Position numbers and translations under genes: made by a program. Shown here piece by piece: positions 18,478 through 28,207 of a DNA stretch of 64,000 nt. Source of the stretch: JBCBEX01 sp038528235 (GTDB taxonomy: Bacteria; Bacteroidota; Rhodothermia; Rhodothermales; Rubricoccaceae); contig JBCBEX010000004.1 of the NCBI GenBank assembly GCA_038528235.1, positions 46,786 to 110,785 of the forward strand, given 5' to 3'. The notes under the pieces were generated by a model, which was not told the origin of the DNA, made no database searches, and worked only from the letters and a program-made list of their open reading frames with translations. Each line of letters begins with the position of its first letter. Position 1 is the stretch's first letter.

Positions 18478-18699
18478 AGTGGGAGGTGAGAAGTAGGAAG
18501 TTTGAAGTGGGTGGCAGGTGGGACCTCTGAGCCAGAGGGTGTCTGAGAGATAGCTCGCTGAAAAGAGTCGGCGAAGTGGGATCGCACAGGCGGCTCGCCC
18601 TTTGGAGCACTCAGGTTGTCCGCACCACCGTGTGCAGGCGAAGGTCCGAAGCCAGACCGCACTACCTACTTCAAACTTCTCACCTCCTACTTCGCACTT
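18476..18699. repeat. Inverted pair of 7-bp-period arrays (type C), 137-bp core
   Basis: On the plus strand, 18476-18522 is a period-7 array with units such as GAAGTGG, GAGGTGA, GAAGTAG and GAAGTTT. Positions 18660-18699 hold the inverse array, which differs by one whole unit and a few transitions. The array begins inside the TGA stop of the sugar-phosphate transferase and ends at the TTG start of the ABC-F gene. The core between the arms has no reading frame that I recognise. Confidence 0.8.
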
Positions 18700-20794
18700 G
18701 ATTTACCTCCAGCACCTAGACCTCGCGTTCGGCGGGCAGCCGATCTTCACCGGGCTGACGTGGACGATCCGCCCCGGCGAGCGCGTGGGCCTGATCGGGC
18801 CGAACGGCGCGGGCAAGTCGACGCTGCTGCGTGTGATCGCGGGCGAGCAGGCCATCGACGGCGGGCAGGTCGGCTTCGACGGGGGCGCGACCGTCGGGTA
18901 CCTCCGGCAGGACGTGCAGGAGATGGACCTCGACCGCTCGGTGCTGGAGGAGGCGCTGACGGCCTTCCAGCACGTCCTCGACCTCGAAACCGACGAGCGC
19001 GACCTCGCGGCGCAGATGACGCAGGCGCTCGCGGACGGCGTTGCGGCAGACTCGGACCAGTACACGCGCCTCGTGGAGCGACACGCGCGCGTCCACGCCG
19101 AACTCGCTGCCGCGGAGCACCACCTCATCAAGCCGAAGACCGAGGCGATCCTCGCGGGGCTCGGCTTCTCCGAGGACGAGATGCTGCGCCCGCTGCACAC
19201 GTTCTCCGGCGGCTGGCGGATGCGCGTCGCACTCGCCCAACTCCTCCTCCAGCAGCCCTCCGCGCTGCTCCTTGACGAGCCGACCAACCACCTCGACATC
19301 GAGTCAATTGGGTGGCTCGAAGAGTACCTCCGGTCGTACCCCGGCGCCGTCGTGGTGGTGAGCCACGACCGCTACTTTCTCGACCGGATGGTGACGCAGA
19401 TCGCCGAGCTACGCGACAGCCGCATCGACGAGTACGCGGGCAACTACAGCTTCTACATGGAGGAGCGCGAGGAGCGGATCGCGCTGCAGGCGGCGGCCTA
19501 CGAGAACCAGCAGCGCATGATCGCCGAGACGGAGCGCTTCATCGAGCGCTTCCGCTACAAGGCCACGAAGGCCAAGCAGGTGCAGAGCCGCGTCAAGATG
19601 CTCGACAAGCTCGAACGCATCCCGCCACCGCCCTCGGACGATGCCGCGATCCGCTTCCGCTTCCCCGAGCCCGAGCCGTCGGGCCGCGCCGTGCTGGAGC
19701 TGTCACCGTTCTCGAAGGCGTACCCGACGCACGAGGGCACAGCCAACGTGGTGTTTGAGGACGCCGGGCCGTTGCGCATCGAGCGGGGGCAGAAGCTCGC
19801 GCTCATCGGCAAGAACGGCGCGGGCAAGTCGACGCTCGCGCGCATCCTCATCGACACGGAGGACTTCGACGGCACCCGCGACGAGGGCTACCGCGTGACG
19901 ACGGGCTACTTCGCCCAGCACCAGGCCGACGACCTCGACCCGAGCCAGAACATCCTCGAAGCGCTCCGCGAGAAGGCGCGCGGCCACTCCGACACCGAAC
20001 TACGGGCGCTCGCGGGCGCGTTCCTCTTCCATGGCGAGGACGTCTTCAAGCCCATCGAGGTGCTCTCCGGCGGCGAGCGCAGCCGCGTCGCCCTGGCCCG
20101 GACGCTCCTTTCGCCGGTCAACTTCCTCGTCCTCGACGAGCCGACGAACCACCTCGACATCGCCTCGAAGAACGTACTCGCCGAGGCGCTGCGGCAGTAC
20201 GGCGGGACGTTCGTGCTCATCAGCCACGACCGCGCCTTCCTCGACGAGGTCGTCAACGCGGTGTGGTACGTCGAGCACGGCGACGTGCGGACCTACGAGG
20301 GTACCTACACCGAAGTGCAGTGGCAGCGCACGCACGGCACGGCGGCGCAGGTGCAGCAGGCAAATGGCGCGTCGAAGAAGACAGGGGCGAACGGGGCCAC
20401 TGCGGCATCGAATGGCAAGGCCGCGTCTTCAGGCGCGACGAGCTCGTCCTCGTCCGGCTCATCGAGCGGTAAGAAGTCAAAGGAAGAAAAACGGCGAGAG
20501 GCCGAGCTGCGCAACCAGCTCTACCGCGCGCTCCAGAAGGGCGAGAAGCTCGACGCGGCCACGCTGCCCAACGAGTTGCTGCGTCCCGCCATCGAGCGCG
20601 TCGAGAACACCATCGCCAAGAAAGAGGAGGAGAAGGACACGCTGGAGGTCAAGATGGCCGACCCGGACCTGTACAACCGCCCCGACGAGTTCTCAGCGAC
20701 GATGGACGCCTTCGCCGAGGCCGAGCAGGAGCTGAAGCGGCTCTACGAGCAGTGGGAGAGTCTCGCTGCCCGTGCCGAGGAGGTCGGAGCGTGA
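18698..20794 (+). CDS. ABC-F family ATPase (Uup/YheS-like)
   Basis: This 698-residue soluble protein has two ABC domains and no membrane part. Walker A sites GPNGAGKSTL and GKNGAGKSTL, signatures TFSGGWRMRVALAQ and LSGGERSRVALA, and DEPTNHLDI twice are all seen. The inter-domain linker (RFRYKATKAKQVQSRVKML) is the ABC-F hallmark that contacts ribosomal tRNA sites. After domain 2 comes a low-complexity Ala/Ser/Gly/Lys linker (about 555-590) and a coiled-coil tail. The start is a TTG at 18698; no ATG fits, and the upstream frame is repeat array. Role in translation or antibiotic protection is inferred from the family. Confidence 0.92.
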   Translation: MIYLQHLDLAFGGQPIFTGLTWTIRPGERVGLIGPNGAGKSTLLRVIAGEQAIDGGQVGFDGGATVGYLRQDVQEMDLDRSVLEEALTAFQHVLDLETDERDLAAQMTQALADGVAADSDQYTRLVERHARVHAELAAAEHHLIKPKTEAILAGLGFSEDEMLRPLHTFSGGWRMRVALAQLLLQQPSALLLDEPTNHLDIESIGWLEEYLRSYPGAVVVVSHDRYFLDRMVTQIAELRDSRIDEYAGNYSFYMEEREERIALQAAAYENQQRMIAETERFIERFRYKATKAKQVQSRVKMLDKLERIPPPPSDDAAIRFRFPEPEPSGRAVLELSPFSKAYPTHEGTANVVFEDAGPLRIERGQKLALIGKNGAGKSTLARILIDTEDFDGTRDEGYRVTTGYFAQHQADDLDPSQNILEALREKARGHSDTELRALAGAFLFHGEDVFKPIEVLSGGERSRVALARTLLSPVNFLVLDEPTNHLDIASKNVLAEALRQYGGTFVLISHDRAFLDEVVNAVWYVEHGDVRTYEGTYTEVQWQRTHGTAAQVQQANGASKKTGANGATAASNGKAASSGATSSSSSGSSSGKKSKEEKRREAELRNQLYRALQKGEKLDAATLPNELLRPAIERVENTIAKKEEEKDTLEVKMADPDLYNRPDEFSATMDAFAEAEQELKRLYEQWESLAARAEEVGA

Positions 20795-20804
20795 CTGGCC
20801 TTTT

Positions 20805-20854
20805 GTCGAGCCGCGTGACGTAAGACGGCCCCGAACGGCTTCCGTCGGCTCGAC
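20805..20854. terminator. Possible stem-loop between convergent genes
   Basis: Arms GTCGAGCCG (20805-20813) and CGGCTCGAC (20846-20854) form a perfect 9-bp stem with a long loop. It lies between the convergent ABC-F and phosphatase genes. There is no clear T run, so function as a terminator is only plausible. Confidence 0.35.
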
Positions 20855-20866
20855 GCCTTTCTGACC

Positions 20867-22105
20867 TCAATCCACGCGGCGGATGACGACGGCGGTGAGA
20901 TCGTCGCCTTGTCGCCCGCCGAAGTCGGCGAGCGCGGCGTCAAGGCGGTCAAGGAGGGCGCAGGCACCCTCGGCGTGGTGCGCGTGGAGGAGACGCACGA
21001 GCCGGTCGATGCCGAACGGCTGTTCGTCGTCGTCCTCCCACTCGTGGTAGCCGTCGGTGACGAGGAGCACCGTGTCGCCGGGCATGAGGGCGAGCGCGGC
21101 GTCGTTCTGGGGCGGCAACTCGTGGAGAATGCCAAGCGGCGGCCCGGTCGCAGGTAGCACCTCGACGGCGTCGGTATGGGCCCGGTAGACAAGGATCGGC
21201 GCGTGCCCGCCGCTGCGGTAGGCGAGCCGGTGCGCCTCCACGTCGAGCACGCCGACGAAGGCGGTCACGAACCGCTCGAGCTTGAAGTCCTGGTAGAGCG
21301 TCCGGTTGGTGAGGTCCATCACCGTGGCCAGCGAGTCGACGGCCTGGGTGAGCACGCGGACCATCGCGCGGGCTGCGGCAGCCATGAGGGCGGGGCCGAC
21401 GCCGTGGCCGCTCGCATCGGCGAGGAGCACGCCCGTGCGGCCGCTCGGGAGCGAGATGAAGTCGTAGGCATCGCCGCCGGTCTCGTTGGCGGGGCGGCTG
21501 CGCCCGGCGAGGTCGTAGCACGGCACGACGGGGATCGCCTCCGGCAAGAACGACTTCTGGATCGTGCGGGCGAGGGCGAGGTCGCGTTCGAGGCGGCGCT
21601 TCTGGCGCTGCTCGCGCATCAGGAGCTGCCGCTGGAGCGCCACGCCCGTCAACCCGGCCAGGGCCAAGGCCACTTCTTCGTCCACGTCGGTGAAGAGGCC
21701 GTCGTGCTTGTTGACGAACTGGAGCACGCCCACGTTCGTCCCACGGATGCCCTTCATCGGGAGCGCCATCAGCGAGCGCGTCCGGAGGCCGAGGCGCTGG
21801 TCGAATGTCGGCAGGAAGCGCGGGTCAGCGTAGGCGTCCTCGACGCGGATGACGCGGTCGTCGCGCAGCGCGGCCCCGGCGATGCCCTCCGCGACGGGAA
21901 AGCGAATCGGCTTGGTGTCGGTGGCGAGGCGCGCGAAGAGGTCGCCGCGCTTGGCATCGTAGACGAAGATGCGCACGCGCTCGCAGCCGAGGATGCGCCG
22001 GCCCGCCTGCTCAATGTGAGCGAGGAGCGGTTCGAGTTGGACGGTCGCGTCGAGTTCGCGGGCGACCTCCAGCAGCGTCGAGACGTGCGCGTCAGAAAGC
22101 GACAC
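20867..22105 (-). CDS. GAF domain plus SpoIIE/PP2C-type serine phosphatase
   Basis: This 412-residue protein has an N-terminal GAF sensor domain (about 10-165, with CERVRIFVYDAK and PVAEGIAGAA), a short coiled coil (REQRQKRRLERDLALA) and a C-terminal PP2C-like phosphatase of the RsbU/SpoIIE type (ETGGDAYDFISL, LADASGHGVGPALMA). Such proteins release partner-switching pathways by dephosphorylating an anti-sigma antagonist. No antagonist or anti-sigma gene is next to it. The start is a GTG at 22105. Confidence 0.92.
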   Translation of the reverse strand: MSLSDAHVSTLLEVARELDATVQLEPLLAHIEQAGRRILGCERVRIFVYDAKRGDLFARLATDTKPIRFPVAEGIAGAALRDDRVIRVEDAYADPRFLPTFDQRLGLRTRSLMALPMKGIRGTNVGVLQFVNKHDGLFTDVDEEVALALAGLTGVALQRQLLMREQRQKRRLERDLALARTIQKSFLPEAIPVVPCYDLAGRSRPANETGGDAYDFISLPSGRTGVLLADASGHGVGPALMAAAARAMVRVLTQAVDSLATVMDLTNRTLYQDFKLERFVTAFVGVLDVEAHRLAYRSGGHAPILVYRAHTDAVEVLPATGPPLGILHELPPQNDAALALMPGDTVLLVTDGYHEWEDDDEQPFGIDRLVRLLHAHHAEGACALLDRLDAALADFGGRQGDDLTAVVIRRVD

Positions 22106-22207
22106 GGAGGTTCAGGGTGAGGTGCGGGGCGGGAGGGGCCGGGTGAGAGACCGGACCGCGCGTCAACGTCTAGCGGCCCGGGCGGGTTCGGCGGCGGAAG
22201 CACCGCA

Positions 22208-22250
22208 CCAAAACACCGCAGGCGGCCTCCTCGAAGAAGACCGCCTGCGG
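22208..22250 (-). terminator. Rho-independent terminator after the T9SS cargo gene
   Basis: On the minus strand the 10-bp stem CCGCAGGCGG/CCGCCTGCGG with a 15-nt loop is followed by TGTTTTGG. It lies 48 bp after the stop of the T9SS cargo gene and before the phosphatase gene. Confidence 0.7.
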
Positions 22251-22297
22251 CGCACCAACCACACGCCGGGCACCACCCCAGCGGTGTACCACAAAAC

Positions 22298-23443
22298 TTA
22301 CTTAAGCAGCGTCACTTTCTGCGTGTGCGCGAAGTCGCGGCCCGTGACGCGGACGATGTAGAGGCCCGCTGGAAGATCGCCGCCGTCGATGCGGAGCGTC
22401 TGCGGGGTGCCCGCAGCAGGCGTGCCAGCGTAGAGCGTACGGATCCGGCGGCCGGTCACGTCGAAGAGCTCCGCCTGGACGGGTGCGGCCTCGCGGACGG
22501 TGAAGCGCACCATGGTCTCGGCGTTGAAGGGGTTCGGGTAGGCCGCGTCGACCTGGAACGTCTCGGCGAGCGCGACCGTGACCTCGACCTGCGAGCTGTA
22601 GGCGACCGTACCGTCGAAGTCGGTCTGGCGGAGGCGGAACGTGTGGACGCCCGGCGCGAGCGCGTCGAAGCGGAAGGCGTAGGCCTGCGCCTCGGTGGTC
22701 GTGCCCTGCCCGGTGACGAAGGCCATCTCGGCGAAATCGGCCGCGTCGGGCGTGCGGTGCTCCACGGCGAAGCCCGCGTTGTTCGTCTCCGAGGCTGTCG
22801 TCCAGCGGAGCAGCGCCGCCTCACCATCCAGCGTGGCGTCGAAGGCCGTCAGCTCGACCGGGACGACGGCTCCGGCCAGTTCGATCTGGTAGGTACCGAT
22901 GGCGTTGCCGCCGCGGTGCAGCCAGCCCACGACCGGGTCTGTCACGGTCGAGGTGAAGACGCCGTTGAAGCTATAGGTGTAGCTACGCGGGTCCTGGAAG
23001 ATGGCTTCGGAGGTCGCCACCAGGGGGACGGTCTCGAAGCCCGAGATGGCGATGTAGTAGACACCCGGCTCGGTCGGCATGAACGGGTGGCCTGCTGGGA
23101 GGGTCGAGCGGAGGGAGCCGGTGCCGCCGGGCGTGTCGTCGTTGAAGGCCACGCCGCGGCCGTTTTCATCAAAGAGGAAGAGGCGCGTGTCCGCGAGCGT
23201 TCCGATGCCTGCGGGCTCGGTGGTCACCGAAAAGCCTGCCGGGTCGGTGATGAAGACGCGATACATGTCCACGTCGTCTGGCTGGCCGATGGTGCCCGTG
23301 ATGGCGGTGTAGGGCGTGGCCGTAGCGTCGAGGGCCTGGGCCGTAGCCGGGAGCGAGCCCGCGTCGGTGCCCTCGTTCCAGACATGCTGGGCGAAGGTCG
23401 GCGCGGCAAGGAGAGCCAGGAAAAGGAGCGTAGCGAGGCGCAT
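22298..23443 (-). CDS. Secreted protein with T9SS type A sorting domain
   Basis: This 381-residue protein has a signal peptide (1-19, ending PTFAQ). A beta-sandwich of the pre-peptidase C-terminal type follows (about 20-170, with DDVDMYRVFITDPAGFSV). A fibronectin-like middle region follows (VELTAFDATLDGEAALLRWTT). The last 80 residues are a Por secretion tail (YPNPFNAETMVRF, FDVTGRRIRTL, LPAGLYIVRV, KVTLLK). Such tails direct export by the type IX secretion system and anchoring or release at the cell surface. This is the best taxonomic marker in the window. ATG 23443 gives the signal peptide directly. Confidence 0.92.
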   Translation of the reverse strand: MRLATLLFLALLAAPTFAQHVWNEGTDAGSLPATAQALDATATPYTAITGTIGQPDDVDMYRVFITDPAGFSVTTEPAGIGTLADTRLFLFDENGRGVAFNDDTPGGTGSLRSTLPAGHPFMPTEPGVYYIAISGFETVPLVATSEAIFQDPRSYTYSFNGVFTSTVTDPVVGWLHRGGNAIGTYQIELAGAVVPVELTAFDATLDGEAALLRWTTASETNNAGFAVEHRTPDAADFAEMAFVTGQGTTTEAQAYAFRFDALAPGVHTFRLRQTDFDGTVAYSSQVEVTVALAETFQVDAAYPNPFNAETMVRFTVREAAPVQAELFDVTGRRIRTLYAGTPAAGTPQTLRIDGGDLPAGLYIVRVTGRDFAHTQKVTLLK

Positions 23444-23982
23444 GGGTGGGGGGATCAGCGGGGGTAGAGAGCGAGATCCTGACGAGAGAGGAGAGAGCGC
23501 AGCGGGGGCGTGGCGAGAGAAAGAGACGCGTAGCGAGGGCTGCATCGGTCGGTGCCGAGAGCGAGCGGTGACCGGGCGATCCGATGCCGGGGAGAGCGGT
23601 CCCGGCCGCGGATCTGCCTGCTTCCTATGAGAACCTCGTTCCCACCCCGTGCCAACCCGCCCACACAACGACGATGGAATCCTCGCGTGACGCGAGTCCC
23701 CGCTGAAGCCGCGCCGTCGCAACGCGTCACGGACGCCAGGCATGCCCTGTCACGCTGGCGTTCCGATGGGTGCCGGTGTACCACGACCGCTGCCGGGAGA
23801 GGCCTGCAGTGTGCAACTCGTTCGCCGCGCCACCTCGCGGGAGACCCGCCTTCGGCTCGCTGTGGTTCGTCGGACCACGCCGCCAGAGGGTACACGGTCC
23901 CCGAACCCACCCTCCATGGGGACCCACCCTTCATGGACCGACCTCCGTACCTTCCTCGCCCCGCCAGCCAGACCGCTCCCTC
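23444..23982. other. Divergent intergenic region, no gene supported
   Basis: This 539-bp gap lies between the T9SS cargo gene and priA. All reading frames through it lack a recognisable domain and have shadow-like composition. A small hairpin CTCGCG-TGA-CGCGAG is at 23682-23696. Promoters for both flanking genes must lie here, but I cannot place them. Confidence 0.5.
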
Positions 23983-26520
23983 GTGCCCCTCTCGACCACG
24001 GGTGCGCACGCGCTCGTCGTGCCGCTCTCGCCCGTCCCGCAGCCCTACACCTATGCCGTCCCGGACGCGCTCGACGGCGTCGCCGTGCCCGGCGCGCGGG
24101 TGCTGGTACCGTTCGGGCGACGCACGCTCACGGGCGTCGTTGTGGGCCGCACGGACGAGGTAGCCGAGGGCGTAAAGCTGAAGCCTATCGCCGATGTGCT
24201 GGACGTCGAGGCACCAGCCCTGCCGCCAGCGCTGTTGCGGCTCACGGAGTGGATGGCGAACTACTACGCCTGCTCGTGGGGCGAGGTGCTGCGCGCGGCA
24301 CTCCCGGCGGGTACCGACGTCGAGGGCGTGCGCGTGCTCTACCGCACCGACGCCCCGGCGGCCTGGCGCGGCAACCCGCTCGGGCGCGATCTACTGGTGC
24401 TACTGGGACAGCGCAACGGCCATGGCCTACCGCTGAAAGAGGCTGAGGAGGAACTGGGCGTGAAGCTGCCCACCACGCTCCTCGCCGACCTTCGCACGGC
24501 GGGGCTGCTCCGTATCGCCGAGGAGACGACAGACCCGCGCGTGCGCGCCAAGACCGCCCGCTGGCTGCGCATCCGCACGGGCATCGACCCGAGCGCGGCC
24601 CCGGACGAGTTGCGCGGGCTGCGGCAGCAGATGCTCGTCGCCACGCTCGCAGCCTCGACGGACCGCGCGCTCAGCCAAGCCGATGCCTTGGCCGCGTCGG
24701 GCGCGTCGAGCCAGACGGTGCAGCGGCTGGTCGAGTTGGGCTGGGTCGAGGCCTACGACTTGGAGGTGGAGCGGCGGCCCGAGGCGCTCGATGCCGCAGC
24801 GCCAACGCCGCAGCGGATCGCACTGCACCCCGCCCAGCGGGCCGCGCTCGACCAGGTCAACGCCGCACTCGTCGCCCAACACAACGGCACGAAGAAGACC
24901 GAGACGTTTCTGCTCCAAGGTGTCACGGGCAGCGGCAAGACCGAGGTCTACCTCCGTGCGCTCAAGGCCACGCTCGACGCCGGACGCACGGGCATCGTGC
25001 TGGTCCCCGAGATCGCGCTCACGCCGCAGACCGTCCGCCGCTTCCGCGCCCACTTCGGCGACGACGTGGCGGTCCTCCACTCGCGGATGAGCCCCGGCGA
25101 GCGTTACGACGCCTGGCGGCACCTGCGCGCTGGGCGCTACCGCGTCGCCATCGGCCCACGCTCGGCCGTCCTCGCGCCGCTCGAAAACGTCGGGCTGATC
25201 GTCGTGGACGAGGAGCACGAGGCGAGCTACAAGCAGTTCGACCCCGCGCCGCGCTATCATGCCCGCGACGTGGCCGTGATGCGCGCGCACCTCGCCGGGG
25301 CCGTGTGCGTCCTCGGCAGTGCCACGCCAAGCGCCGAGAGCTTCGTCAACGCCAAGCGCGGGAAGTACACGCTCCTCCCGATGCCCGAGCGCGTGCCTGT
25401 GACGGGTCGTGCCGCCGCGCGGCTGCCCGAGGTGAAGGTCGTCGACCTCGCGCGGGAGCAGGAGGTGCGCCGCTTACGCGGCGCGCTCTCGGTGCAACTC
25501 CAGGAGGCCATCCAGGCGCGCCTCGACCGCAAGGAGCAGACGATCCTGCTGCAAAACCGCCGCGGCTACGCGCCGATCTTGACGTGCAACGCCTGCGGCC
25601 ACACGCCCGAGTGCCCGTCGTGCGCGGTCACGCTCACGCTGCACCGCCCGCCGGGCCTACGCCCGCAGCTGCGCTGCCACTACTGCGGCTTCACCCGCGC
25701 CTCGCCGTCCGCCTGCGATAATTGTGGCCAGCACGACCTCGCCGACCTCGGTGCAGGCACGCAGCGCGTCGAGGAGGAACTCGCGGCGACGTTTCCCGAG
25801 GCGCGCGTGCTACGCATGGACCTCGACACGACCTCGAAGAAGGACGCCCACCGCAAGCTGCTCACGGCGTTCGGGCGCGGCGAGGCGGACATCCTCCTCG
25901 GCACGCAGATGGTGGCGAAGGGCCTCGACTTCCCCCGCGTGACGCTCGTGGGCGTCGTCAACGCCGACACGGGCATGCTGCTTCCTGACTTCCGCGCGGC
26001 CGAGCGGACGTTCCAACTCCTCGCGCAGGTCGGCGGCCGCGCGGGTCGCGCTGAGCGCCCCGGCGAGGTGCTCCTCCAGACGCGCAATCCCGATCACCCC
26101 GCGATCCGCTTTGCACTCGCGCACGACTACGACGGCTTCATCCGCGCCGACCTCCCCGACCGCCGCTTCCTAGGCTATCCGCCCTTCGGTCGCCTCGTCG
26201 GCATCGAGTTCAAGGGACCGAACGAGGCCACCGTCGAGAAGCTGGCTGCACGCTGGACGACGCAGCTCACGAAGCGGCTTCCGCGCTTGCTCAAAGGGCT
26301 CTCCGAGGCCGACGCGCAGCACCTCCAGGTGCTCGGGCCGACGGCTGCGTTCATCGGGCGCGTGAAGAAGCAGTACCGCTTCCACACGATCCTGAAGGCC
26401 CCGCTCGCCGTCTCGCCGTACGCGCTCACGACGACAGTCGCCGAGGTGGACCAGGCTGCGGGGTCCCCGCCAAAGGGCTGCCGCGTGAACGTGGACGTGG
26501 ACCCCGTCGGGCTGTATTGA
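23983..26520 (+). CDS. priA: Primosomal protein N' (PriA helicase)
   Basis: This 845-residue 3'-5' helicase restarts stalled forks. The N-terminal DNA-binding domain starts PLSPVPQPYTYAVPD. Walker A GVTGSGKTEVYLRA is near residue 313 and the DEAH-type box VVDEEHEA near 407. Eight zinc cysteines lie between about 535 and 585 (CNACGHTPECPSC and later CHYC, CDNC). The C-terminal helicase half has LLGTQMVAKGLDFP and QVGGRAGR. The GTG at 23983 is the best start because the conserved domain begins about 12 residues later and upstream codons look non-coding. Confidence 0.95.
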   Translation: MPLSTTGAHALVVPLSPVPQPYTYAVPDALDGVAVPGARVLVPFGRRTLTGVVVGRTDEVAEGVKLKPIADVLDVEAPALPPALLRLTEWMANYYACSWGEVLRAALPAGTDVEGVRVLYRTDAPAAWRGNPLGRDLLVLLGQRNGHGLPLKEAEEELGVKLPTTLLADLRTAGLLRIAEETTDPRVRAKTARWLRIRTGIDPSAAPDELRGLRQQMLVATLAASTDRALSQADALAASGASSQTVQRLVELGWVEAYDLEVERRPEALDAAAPTPQRIALHPAQRAALDQVNAALVAQHNGTKKTETFLLQGVTGSGKTEVYLRALKATLDAGRTGIVLVPEIALTPQTVRRFRAHFGDDVAVLHSRMSPGERYDAWRHLRAGRYRVAIGPRSAVLAPLENVGLIVVDEEHEASYKQFDPAPRYHARDVAVMRAHLAGAVCVLGSATPSAESFVNAKRGKYTLLPMPERVPVTGRAAARLPEVKVVDLAREQEVRRLRGALSVQLQEAIQARLDRKEQTILLQNRRGYAPILTCNACGHTPECPSCAVTLTLHRPPGLRPQLRCHYCGFTRASPSACDNCGQHDLADLGAGTQRVEEELAATFPEARVLRMDLDTTSKKDAHRKLLTAFGRGEADILLGTQMVAKGLDFPRVTLVGVVNADTGMLLPDFRAAERTFQLLAQVGGRAGRAERPGEVLLQTRNPDHPAIRFALAHDYDGFIRADLPDRRFLGYPPFGRLVGIEFKGPNEATVEKLAARWTTQLTKRLPRLLKGLSEADAQHLQVLGPTAAFIGRVKKQYRFHTILKAPLAVSPYALTTTVAEVDQAAGSPPKGCRVNVDVDPVGLY

Positions 26521-26533
26521 GGATCGAGGGTGA

Positions 26534-28111
26534 CTAGCGCGGTGCCGTAGCGAGCGGGTCCGGATCGACCGGAGCGGTGCACGCCTCGCCGCGTGCCAGG
26601 ACGGGCACCATGCGTCTCGTCTGCCCTCGGGCTTCCTGCTCCATCAAGGGCTGCGTGTCCTCGACCTCGACGTCAAGCTCCACGTAGAAGGGCGCTCCCG
26701 ACGGCCGCGGTAGCTGGTAGCGAAAGCCGACCTCGTCGGTGCGGTGCCAGCGCGAGGGCGCGCGATCACGGTAGTGGTAGCGGCTGCGCCAGCGCACCTC
26801 GTACGTCGTCGCGCGCAGCGGCGGACGGACGATCCACGTCGCCCCCTCTCGGAGGCAGCCCATGGAGAGCGTAGGCGGCGCGTAGAGACGCAGGTCGAAC
26901 TCTGGCTTGGGCGACGCGATGCGCGGCCAAGGGCACGTCTCCCAGTCGGGCCAGGGCTGAAACGTGTCACAGGCGACGTACGGGAAGGCCGCCGGCCGGC
27001 CCAGCGTGTTCAGCCGGGCGACTTCGGCACCTCGAATCGTAGCGATGTGGTCGGTCACGGTATCCAGATCCACGATGTCTTCGGCATAGAAGAACCAATC
27101 CACGTCCATCGCCTGCGGCGTGTCGAGGTCAAACACCGGGGCTTCCTCGTGGTCTTTGAGGTACATGCTGAACATCGCCATCATCGGCTGACTGGGCACG
27201 GTCTCGGTGAATCGCTCCGACACCATCTCGATGCGCCCGTCTTCGATGCGCCCCTCTTCGATGGGTTCGTCCTCAGTGCTACCGTCGAGCCGGAGGGCGA
27301 AGCGGACGCCGGACCCGTCGTGCTGGATCAGCAGTGTCACGAACGGAGCAGGCCGATCGCCGTTGGGGAGCAAGGCGGCCGCACAGGCGGTCGGGCGTAG
27401 CTGCTCGGTCTGCCCTCCACGGGTCCGGGTGCACGTGTAGGCGTCCCCGCCCGCGCCCTTCATACCGAACGGGTAGGCCATCCCGTTTTCGAAAAAGCCG
27501 GTGTCGACATAGAGGCGCGCCCCGCGTTCGGTGCGACGGGCGCGTCCGAACCAGTTGTTGAACTCGTGGTCCATCTCCGACCACGCCCAGCCGTCGCCCT
27601 TGCGCACGCGATATGGAGAGAGCGTCCAGAACGACTGCATGATGTCGACCTCGGGCCACCCCTGATGGCGTCCGGTCGTATAGAACGGCACGGCACCGAG
27701 GTCGGAGAAACGGACGCGAGCGGCCCACGTCCCTGTCACCGCGGTGAACCCAGAGGCCACCTGCGGATGCCGCTGCGCCGCCGCATAGGTCCCGGCGCGC
27801 GCCTCGATGCGCAGCCGACCGTCGGCGACCTCGACAGCCGTGGAGTCGTAGAAGTCGTTCATCTCCCTCCAGTAGGCGCGGTACCACGCGCGCTCGGCGA
27901 CGGTGTCGGAGGGCGCCTGTCCCACGCGCCAGGCGTTGGGGCCGTAGAGCGACCCGCGTTCCTGCTTGCGCGCGTCCAGGCTCCAAGCAGTGCTCATGTA
28001 CGTGAAGTCGTCGAAGAGGATGCCGTCTGGGAGCGGCTGGGCGCCGAGGGACGACGTGACGGCAACGATGAGAGCCAACGTGCCTGCGAGGCGGGAAAGG
28101 GAGGTGGGCAT
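26534..28111 (-). CDS. Secreted GH16-like (concanavalin-fold) protein
   Basis: This 525-residue protein has a signal peptide (1 to about 24, ending SLGAQ). The main domain (about 28-320) resembles the glycoside hydrolase family 16 / LamG fold: LFDDFTY, GRLRIEARAGTY, TGTWAARVRFSD, GWPEVDIMQSF and WSEMDHEFNNWF. Family 16 uses an E-x-D-x(1,2)-E motif. Here WPEVDIMQ has Gln at the last place, while SEMDHEF offers a second Glu-Asp-Glu set, so activity and substrate are unclear. A C-terminal fibronectin-like part follows (about 410-500). No polysaccharide-use genes are adjacent. Confidence 0.7.
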   Translation of the reverse strand: MPTSLSRLAGTLALIVAVTSSLGAQPLPDGILFDDFTYMSTAWSLDARKQERGSLYGPNAWRVGQAPSDTVAERAWYRAYWREMNDFYDSTAVEVADGRLRIEARAGTYAAAQRHPQVASGFTAVTGTWAARVRFSDLGAVPFYTTGRHQGWPEVDIMQSFWTLSPYRVRKGDGWAWSEMDHEFNNWFGRARRTERGARLYVDTGFFENGMAYPFGMKGAGGDAYTCTRTRGGQTEQLRPTACAAALLPNGDRPAPFVTLLIQHDGSGVRFALRLDGSTEDEPIEEGRIEDGRIEMVSERFTETVPSQPMMAMFSMYLKDHEEAPVFDLDTPQAMDVDWFFYAEDIVDLDTVTDHIATIRGAEVARLNTLGRPAAFPYVACDTFQPWPDWETCPWPRIASPKPEFDLRLYAPPTLSMGCLREGATWIVRPPLRATTYEVRWRSRYHYRDRAPSRWHRTDEVGFRYQLPRPSGAPFYVELDVEVEDTQPLMEQEARGQTRRMVPVLARGEACTAPVDPDPLATAPR

Positions 28112-28207
28112 GCGGGGAGTTGAATTTGCAACGGAGAGCCGAACCGCGCGGGCGGTGCCGTATATTAGTCGTCCTTTGCCGGACGCCCACTGCGGGCCTT
28201 CCGGCTC

